This document shows positions 59,098 through 64,000 of a stretch of 64,000 bases of DNA, in pieces (the first letter of the stretch is position 1; each line of letters starts with the position of its first letter). Made by a program: the position numbers and the translations under genes. Where the stretch lies: assembly GCF_030403745.1 (NCBI RefSeq), contig NZ_JAQMWP010000009.1:62001-126000 (forward strand), written 5' to 3'. The notes below the pieces were generated by a model. It searched no databases. It saw nothing but the letters and a program-made list of their open reading frames with translations, and had not been told where the DNA came from. This DNA is from Streptomyces sp. S.PB5. Its GTDB lineage: Bacteria; Actinomycetota; Actinomycetes; Streptomycetales; Streptomycetaceae.

Positions 59098-59607
59098 ATG
59101 GGAGTTCAGGCCGCCGCACCGAAAGAACCCCGGCATCTGCGCCCCGCCACCAGCGAAACCTCGGTGGCCTTCGACGAGCTGGACCGGCAGATCCTCCAGC
59201 TGCTCCAGACCGACGGGCGGATCAAGCTGAGCGAGCTGGGGCGCCGCGTGCGGCTGAGCCCGGCGGCGGTCACCGAGCGGGTGCGGCGGCTGGAGGCGGC
59301 GGGGGTGATCGGCGGGTACGGCGCGCATGTCGTGCCGAGCCGGCTCGGGTACGGCATCCAGGCGTTCATCCGGGTCAATCCGCACGGCGGCTACAACCTG
59401 AAGCATCCCAGGACCCTGGAGCTCATCGAACGCCCCGAGATCATCGAGGTGCACCACGCGGTCGGCGAGGACTGCTGGATCCTCAAGGTCGCCGTCCGGG
59501 ACACCGTCCATCTGGAGGAGGTGCTGGAGGAGGTCTCCGCGCTGGGCCGCACGACCACCTCGATCGTCCTGACGTCCCCGGTGGAGCGGAAGCCCTTGTT
59601 GCCTTGA
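59098..59607 (+). CDS. Lrp/AsnC-family regulator
   Basis: 169 residues. After a 25-residue leader comes the HTH: ELDRQILQLLQTDGRIKLSELGRRVRLSPAAVTERVRRLEAAGVIGGYGAHV. The RAM ligand-binding domain (about 85-160) follows, with EVHHAVGEDCWILKVAVRD. It diverges from the epimerase-aldo/keto reductase operon and probably controls it in response to an amino acid or related metabolite. GGGGGAA precedes the ATG. Confidence 0.92.
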   Translation: MGVQAAAPKEPRHLRPATSETSVAFDELDRQILQLLQTDGRIKLSELGRRVRLSPAAVTERVRRLEAAGVIGGYGAHVVPSRLGYGIQAFIRVNPHGGYNLKHPRTLELIERPEIIEVHHAVGEDCWILKVAVRDTVHLEEVLEEVSALGRTTTSIVLTSPVERKPLLP

Positions 59608-59629
59608 CGCCGACGTCAAGGCTTACGTT
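59599..59629 (+). promoter_or_regulatory. MerR-type promoter with 19-bp spacer
   Basis: TTGCCT (59599-59604), 19-bp spacer, TACGTT (59624-59629). The perfect dyad CCTTGACG-CCGA-CGTCAAGG (59602-59621) sits between the boxes, the classical layout that MerR proteins untwist. The start point would be the ATG at 59637, so the mRNA is leaderless. Confidence 0.75.
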
Positions 59630-59636
59630 CGTAGGC

Positions 59637-60023
59637 ATGCGAATCGGCGAGCTGGCCGCACGGGCCGGGACCACCACGCGGACGCTGCGGTACTACGAGT
59701 CGCGGGGTCTGCTGCCCGCGCGGCGCGGCGGCAACGGGTACCGGACGTACGACGAGAGCGATCTGAAGCTGCTGCGGCAGATCAGGACGCTCCAGGACTT
59801 CGGGTTCGACCTGGAGGAGACGCGGCCCTTCGTGGAGTGCCTGCGGTCCGGGCATCCCGAGGGTGACTCCTGCCCGGCCTCGCTCGACATCTACCGGCGC
59901 AAGCTGGCGGAGCTGGACGGGCTGATCGGCGAGCTGCAGGCGGTCCGTGCGCAGATCGGCGTACGGCTGGCCGCGGCCGTAGGAGAGCCACCGTTGTGCG
60001 AACTGGGAGGGCAGGAACAGTGA
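59637..60023 (+). CDS. MerR-family regulator
   Basis: 128 residues. The N-terminal MerR winged helix reads MRIGELAARAGTTTRTLRYYESRGLLPARRGGNGYRTYDESDLKLLRQI. A dimerisation helix and a C-terminal region with Cys79, Cys90 and Cys124 (VECLRS, DSCPASL, PLCELGG) follow, possible metal or redox ligands. It autoregulates through the 19-bp-spacer promoter and is coupled (GTGA) to a thioredoxin gene, so redox or thiol stress is a likely signal. Confidence 0.9.
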   Translation: MRIGELAARAGTTTRTLRYYESRGLLPARRGGNGYRTYDESDLKLLRQIRTLQDFGFDLEETRPFVECLRSGHPEGDSCPASLDIYRRKLAELDGLIGELQAVRAQIGVRLAAAVGEPPLCELGGQEQ

Positions 60024-60334
60024 TTGACGTGACGGACGCGGATTTCGCGGCGGAAGTGATCGGCGCCGATCTGCCGGTGCTGGTGGAGTTCACGGCCGAC
60101 TGGTGCCCGCCGTGCCGGCAGATGGGGCCGGTGCTGCGCGCCCTCGCGGCCGAGGAGGGCGACCGGCTCAAGGTGGTGCAGCTGAACGTGGACCACAATC
60201 CGCTGACCACGAACGCCTACAAGGTTCTCTCGATGCCGACCTTCATGGTCTTCCGTGGCGGTGAGCCCGTGAAGTCCATGGTGGGAGCCCGGCCGAAGCG
60301 CCGTCTGCTGGAGGAACTGGCCGACGTGATCTGA
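60020..60334 (+). CDS. trxA: Thioredoxin
   Basis: 104 residues, starting VIDVTDADFAAEVIGADLPVLVEFTADWCPPCRQMGPVL. The active site is WCPPC rather than the more common WCGPC, and the cis-Pro loop is SMPTFMVFRGG. It follows the MerR gene with overlapping stop/start and a GGAGG site, an operon seen elsewhere in actinobacteria. It should reduce disulphides using thioredoxin reductase; the Pro-Pro dipeptide suggests a shifted redox potential. A terminator follows. Confidence 0.92.
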   Translation: MIDVTDADFAAEVIGADLPVLVEFTADWCPPCRQMGPVLRALAAEEGDRLKVVQLNVDHNPLTTNAYKVLSMPTFMVFRGGEPVKSMVGARPKRRLLEELADVI

Positions 60335-60350
60335 CTTCCCATAACCCAAA

Positions 60351-60385
60351 AATCCCCTCGGCAATTGCGCCGGGGGGATTCTTTT
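60351..60385 (+). terminator. Intrinsic terminator after the MerR-thioredoxin operon
   Basis: 12-bp stem AATCCCCTCGGC / GCCGGGGGGATT (one G-T pair) with a six-base loop, followed by CTTTT, 16 bp after the stop. Confidence 0.85.
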
Positions 60386-60457
60386 GCTTACACTCAATGG
60401 TTCGCGACTTTACGGGAATTAGGTCGCGGAGAAGCTCAGTAGGCACAGTATATCGGC

Positions 60458-62764
60458 GTGGGAGTGGAATTGTCAAACAGCGATGAAATTCGCGGTGAGC
60501 AAGAATTCATCGACACCCTGTACGCACGCGTGGACGCCCTGCGAGGGGACACCGAGGCCGGAGTCACCGACGCGCTCGCCCAGGGCAACACGCCCATGCA
60601 GGCCCGTCTGGAGCGGGACATCCTGGTCGCCGAGCGGTCCGGGCTGCTGGCCGCGCTCAACGCCGTCGACGGCTCGCTGTGCTTCGGGCGGATCGACCTG
60701 ACCTCGGGGACCAGCCATCACATCGGCCGTATCGGACTGCGCACCGACGACGCCGAGCGTACCCCCGTCCTGATCGACTGGCGGGCCGACGTCGCCCGCC
60801 CCTTCTACCTCGCCACCGGCCACACCCCGATGGGCCTGCGCCGACGCCGGCACATCACCACCGACGGCCGTACGGTCACCGCGCTGCACGACGAGATCCT
60901 CGACCTCGGCGACCAGCGGCGCACCGGCCACGAGGACCCGACCGGAGACGCCGTGCTGCTCGCCGCGCTCGACGCCGCGCGCACCGGCCGGATGCACGAC
61001 ATCGTGCAGACCATCCAGGCCGAACAGGACGAGATCATCCGCGCCCCGTACCGCGGGGTACTGGTCGTCGAGGGCGGCCCCGGCACCGGCAAGACGGCCG
61101 TGGCCCTGCACCGGGCCGCGTATCTCCTCTACGAGTACCGGGAGTTGCTGGCCAAGCGTGCCGTCCTCATCGTCGGCCCCAACCCCGCCTTCCTCGGCTA
61201 CATCGGCGAGGTGCTGCCCGCCCTCGGCGAGACCGGCGTGCTCCTCGCGACGGTCGGCGAGCTGTTCCCCGGCGTGAAGGCGACGGCGGCCGACACCCGC
61301 GAGGCGGCCGCGGTGAAGGGCCGCGCCGACATGGCGGACGTGCTCGCCGACGCCGTACGCGACTGGCAGGCGCTGCCCGACCCGGTGATCGCCATCGAGC
61401 ACGACCGGGAGGTCCTGATGCTCGACGACGGGCTGGTGAAGGTGGCGCGCGAGAAGACCCGGGCCGCGCGGCTGCCGCACAACGTGGCCCGCGAGCACTT
61501 CGAGGGCCACATCCTCAACACGCTCACCGAGCTGTACGCCGAGCGGGTCGGCACCGATCCGTACGACGGCACGAGTCTGCTCGACGCGAGCGACCTGACG
61601 CAGATCCGCGACGAGATCGCCGAAAACCCCGAAGTGTGGTCCGCCATCGACCAGTTGTGGCCGCGGCTCACCCCGCAGCGCCTGGTCGCGGACTTCCTCG
61701 CCGACCCGGTCGGCTACCTCCCCGACGAGGACGCGGCCGCCATCCGCCGCCCGGTGACACGGGGTTGGACCGTGGCGGACGTACCGCTGCTCGACGAGGC
61801 CGCCGAACTCCTCGGTGTCGACGAGCGGTTGGCCAGGGCGCGGGCGGACCGCGAACGGGAGACGCAGGTCGCGTACGCACAGGGCGTGCTCGACGTGTCG
61901 TATGCCTCCCGGACCTACGAGTTCGAGGACATCGACGACGAGAACTCCGAGGTGCTGTCCGCCCACGACATCATCGACGCCGAGCGGTTCGCCGAGCGGC
62001 ACGAGGAGGACGACCACCGCAGCGCCGCCGAGCGCGCGGCCGCCGACCGGACCTGGGCGTTCGGGCACATCATCGTCGACGAGGCGCAGGAACTGTCGCC
62101 GATGGCCTGGCGGTTGCTGATGCGGCGCAGCCCGACCCGCTCGATGACCCTGGTCGGCGACCCGGCGCAGACCGCGGAGGCGGCGGGCGTGGGCTCCTGG
62201 GAGAAGATCCTCCAGCCGTACGTCGAGGACCGCTGGGAGCACACCCGCCTCGGCGTCAACTACCGCACCCCCGCCGAGATCATGGACCTCGCGGCGGCCG
62301 TCGTACGGGCCGACAACCCGGACTTCGAACCGCCGAGTTCGGTGCGGTCGACAGGCGTACGGCCCTGGGTGCGCGGCACCGACGACCTGCCCGGCGCCGT
62401 GGCCAAGGCGGTCGAGGAGCTGACGCCCGCCGAGGGGCGGCTCGCGGTCATCGCGCCGCGGCATCTGCACCGCAGGCTCGCGGCACAGCTGGACGGGGTG
62501 ACGGCCGGCGCCGAGCCCGACCTGACGCGGACCGTCGTACTCCTCGATCCGCGGCAGTCGAAGGGGCTGGAATTCGACTCGGTGCTCGTGGTCGAGCCGG
62601 GGCTGTACGGCACGAGCGATCTGTATGTGGCACTGACGCGGGCCACCCAGCGGCTGGGGGTGCTGCACACCGGGCGGCTGCCGAAGGGGATGGCGGAGAC
62701 AAAAGGGGTGGCGGACGCAAAGGGGATGGTCGACACATCCGCAGAAGTCATCACCAAGCCGTAA
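60458..62764 (+). CDS. HelD-like RNA polymerase-associated helicase
   Basis: 768 residues. It has an N-terminal coiled coil (about 10-60: EIRGEQEFIDTLYARVDALR), the HelD-specific region with FGRIDL and PVLIDWRADVARPFY, Walker A EGGPGTGKTAVALHRAAYLL at about 204, the DEAQELSPMAWRLLMRR box (Walker B), GDPAQT, NYRTP and the final VVLLDPRQSKGLEFDSVLVVEP and LYVALTRATQRL. HelD proteins release stalled RNA polymerase; actinobacterial HelR members also displace rifampicin. I saw no rifamycin-associated element upstream. The GTG at 60458 has no ribosome site; TTG at 60470, five bases after GGAG, is an alternative. Confidence 0.88.
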   Translation: MGVELSNSDEIRGEQEFIDTLYARVDALRGDTEAGVTDALAQGNTPMQARLERDILVAERSGLLAALNAVDGSLCFGRIDLTSGTSHHIGRIGLRTDDAERTPVLIDWRADVARPFYLATGHTPMGLRRRRHITTDGRTVTALHDEILDLGDQRRTGHEDPTGDAVLLAALDAARTGRMHDIVQTIQAEQDEIIRAPYRGVLVVEGGPGTGKTAVALHRAAYLLYEYRELLAKRAVLIVGPNPAFLGYIGEVLPALGETGVLLATVGELFPGVKATAADTREAAAVKGRADMADVLADAVRDWQALPDPVIAIEHDREVLMLDDGLVKVAREKTRAARLPHNVAREHFEGHILNTLTELYAERVGTDPYDGTSLLDASDLTQIRDEIAENPEVWSAIDQLWPRLTPQRLVADFLADPVGYLPDEDAAAIRRPVTRGWTVADVPLLDEAAELLGVDERLARARADRERETQVAYAQGVLDVSYASRTYEFEDIDDENSEVLSAHDIIDAERFAERHEEDDHRSAAERAAADRTWAFGHIIVDEAQELSPMAWRLLMRRSPTRSMTLVGDPAQTAEAAGVGSWEKILQPYVEDRWEHTRLGVNYRTPAEIMDLAAAVVRADNPDFEPPSSVRSTGVRPWVRGTDDLPGAVAKAVEELTPAEGRLAVIAPRHLHRRLAAQLDGVTAGAEPDLTRTVVLLDPRQSKGLEFDSVLVVEPGLYGTSDLYVALTRATQRLGVLHTGRLPKGMAETKGVADAKGMVDTSAEVITKP

Positions 62765-62818
62765 CAGTTCGCGCACCCGTCACCGCGTGTGCACGGCCGG
62801 TGCGGTAAGCGTGTGCGT

Positions 62819-64000
62819 ATGAACGTCCACCCGCACACGACCCCGCCACCGGCCGACGGCACCCCGCTCGAGTCGCTGCCCGTCGAGCCGCTGCTCACCG
62901 CGGAGTTCGACGTCGACCCCGGCGCGGTGTACGAGCGGCTGCGGCACACCTACGGCCCGGTCGCCCCGGTCGGGCTGATGGGCGTGCCGGTGTGGCTGGT
63001 GCTCGGGTACGCCGAGGTCACCGAGGTGCTGCGGAACGAGGGCCAGTGGCGGCGGGACGTCCGGTACTGGCGGGCCCGGGCCGAGGGACGACTGCCGCGG
63101 GACTGGCCGCTGCTGGCCGGGTACGAGGTGCGGCAGACGATGTTCATGGACGACGAGGAGCACCGGGCGGCCCGCCGCACCCTGCACTCGGCGCTCGGCC
63201 CCTTCCAGGACACCCGCAACCCCGAGGGCTGGGAACTGCGGGCCGCCGTCGCCCGGTACGCCGACGAACTGGTCGGGCTGCTCGCCGCCGAGTCGGGGTC
63301 CGTGGGCTTCGCCGACCTCGGCGCCCAGTACACCCGGCCGCTGCTGCTCATGATCACGACCAGGCTCTTCGGCTGCCCCGTGGAGATGGGCGACGAACTC
63401 GTCATGGACGTGTGGCGGATGCTGGACGGCGGACCGGACTCCGGACCGGCGACGGGACGGGCGCTGGGGGCGTTCACCCGGCTCGCCGCGCACCGGCGGG
63501 CCCGGCCCGGCGACGACCTCACCTCCTACATGCTGCTCTCCGACCCGCAGTTGAGCGACGAGCAGCTCGGGCGCGAGCTGTTCATGAACGCGGTCTACCT
63601 CAACGACATCACCGGCAACATGGTCCTCAACACGCTGCTGGAGGTCCTGCGCGGCAACGCGACCGTCCGGCGCAGCCTGCCGACCGGGCAGCTCGGCGAG
63701 ACCGTCAACCGGGCGGCCCTCGTCAACCCGCCCGTGGCCAACATGTGCTTCCGGTTCGCCGCGCGGGACGTGCAGCTCGGGAACGTGTGGGTGCGGGCCG
63801 GCGACATCGTCTCCCCGTCGGCCGCGGCCGCCCACCGCGACCTGCTGGCGCTCAGCTCCTCCCACATGGTGGGCTCCATGGTCTCCACCCGCGCGCACCT
63901 GGGCTGGGGTGCCGGAACGCACCAATGCCCCAGCGCGGCCCGCGAGTTGGCCGGAATGATCGTCACGACCGCGGTCGGCCGCGTCCTCGACCACTTCACC
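62819..64000 (+). CDS. Cytochrome P450 lacking a standard ExxR motif (C-terminus beyond the edge)
   Basis: 394 residues up to the right edge, probably nearly complete. The haem loop is GWGAGTHQCPSAARELAG with the thiolate Cys. The helix I region FMNAVYLNDITGNMVLNT lacks the usual acid-alcohol pair (AGxETT is replaced by LNDITG). In the helix K position, eight residues before PPVANM, ExxR is not found: the sequence reads ETVNRAALVNPP. The N-terminal half (VYERLRHTYGPVAPVGLMGVPVWLVLGYAEV) resembles the CYP157-type enzymes of Streptomyces conservons, some of which also lack ExxR. No ribosome site; TAAGCG eight bases before the ATG may give a leaderless mRNA. Catalysis is uncertain. Confidence 0.85.
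   Translation, partial: MNVHPHTTPPPADGTPLESLPVEPLLTAEFDVDPGAVYERLRHTYGPVAPVGLMGVPVWLVLGYAEVTEVLRNEGQWRRDVRYWRARAEGRLPRDWPLLAGYEVRQTMFMDDEEHRAARRTLHSALGPFQDTRNPEGWELRAAVARYADELVGLLAAESGSVGFADLGAQYTRPLLLMITTRLFGCPVEMGDELVMDVWRMLDGGPDSGPATGRALGAFTRLAAHRRARPGDDLTSYMLLSDPQLSDEQLGRELFMNAVYLNDITGNMVLNTLLEVLRGNATVRRSLPTGQLGETVNRAALVNPPVANMCFRFAARDVQLGNVWVRAGDIVSPSAAAAHRDLLALSSSHMVGSMVSTRAHLGWGAGTHQCPSAARELAGMIVTTAVGRVLDHFT

Noticed and set aside
60386..60457. Rifamycin-associated element upstream of the HelD-like gene
   Set aside because: No long palindrome of the expected kind is present; the short AT-rich stretch contains only weak -10-like hexamers.
60473..62776. 767-codon frame opposite the HelD-like gene
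   Set aside because: Antisense shadow; no domain and complete overlap with a gene showing all helicase motifs.
1..64000. tRNA, rRNA, CRISPR arrays, prophage or insertion-sequence transposase genes
   Set aside because: Looked for clover-leaf arms, regularly spaced short repeats, and transposase or phage motifs; none seen. Negative evidence from reading only.

Overview
This window looks like chromosomal DNA of a Streptomyces or close relative. Its base composition is very high in G+C, codons end almost always in G or C, and GTG starts, GTGA/ATGA stop-start overlaps and leaderless promoters are common. It encodes the polar-growth proteins FilP and Scy. Many gene pairs match the part of the S. 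coelicolor chromosome around SCO5396-SCO5427 as I remember it (filP-scy, mce-thiolase-meaB, a two-component pair followed by absC, three AIM24 genes, icmA, a thioredoxin/TPR gene, pyk-ackA-pta-pfkA). That comparison is from memory, not from a search.

Layout. (1) 1-4.3 kb: the polar coiled-coil proteins FilP (partial) and Scy. (2) 4.5-7.3 kb: methylmalonyl-CoA epimerase, thiolase and the mutase chaperone MeaB. The icmA mutase at 26.8 kb belongs to the same acyl-CoA metabolism. (3) 7.3-8.6 kb: a decayed gap with the start of a broken MFS gene and a duplicated segment. (4) 8.6-12 kb: a secreted PepSY protein divergent from an OmpR-type two-component system, then AbsC. (5) 12-14.2 kb: three AIM24-family genes in an overlapping operon. 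(6) 14.6-17.5 kb: small membrane and thiamine-binding-type genes and a self-contained TetR-controlled operon. The segment is bracketed by two inverted copies of an ~87-bp element. (7) 17.9-22.7 kb: a CslA/GlxA/GH6 locus for a tip-associated beta-glucan. (8) 22.8-26.7 kb: transport and regulation, plus a frameshifted secreted-protein gene. (9) 26.8-30.5 kb: icmA with a strong palindromic operator, a TetR gene and a thioredoxin-TPR protein. (10) 31-33.9 kb: a three-gene envelope cluster (DUF6230, DUF6114, Ser/Pro-rich exported protein). (11) 34-40.1 kb: pyruvate kinase, acetate kinase, phosphotransacetylase and phosphofructokinase, the glycolysis/overflow block.

(12) 40.2-49.2 kb is the accessory region. 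It holds HTH regulators, a WhiJ-like trio (DUF397, HTH regulator, ATPase-fold protein), a possible toxin-antitoxin pair and an NLR-like module: a purine nucleosidase and an NB-ARC/TPR protein that look like two halves of one polypeptide, a divergent membrane protein, and a paralogue that has lost its NB-ARC ATPase. This is the best candidate for an under-described system, probably a conflict or phage-defence locus, here partly broken. (13) 49.2-53.2 kb: a CitA/DcuS-type two-component system next to a DctA dicarboxylate carrier. (14) 53.5-64 kb: a membrane protein, a MarR-regulated mycothiol-dependent enzyme, an AAA ATPase, two oxidoreductase-type genes, Lrp and MerR regulators, a MerR-linked thioredoxin, a HelD-like helicase and, at the right edge, a cytochrome P450 that seems to lack the ExxR motif.

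I saw no tRNA, rRNA, CRISPR array, prophage or intact insertion sequence.
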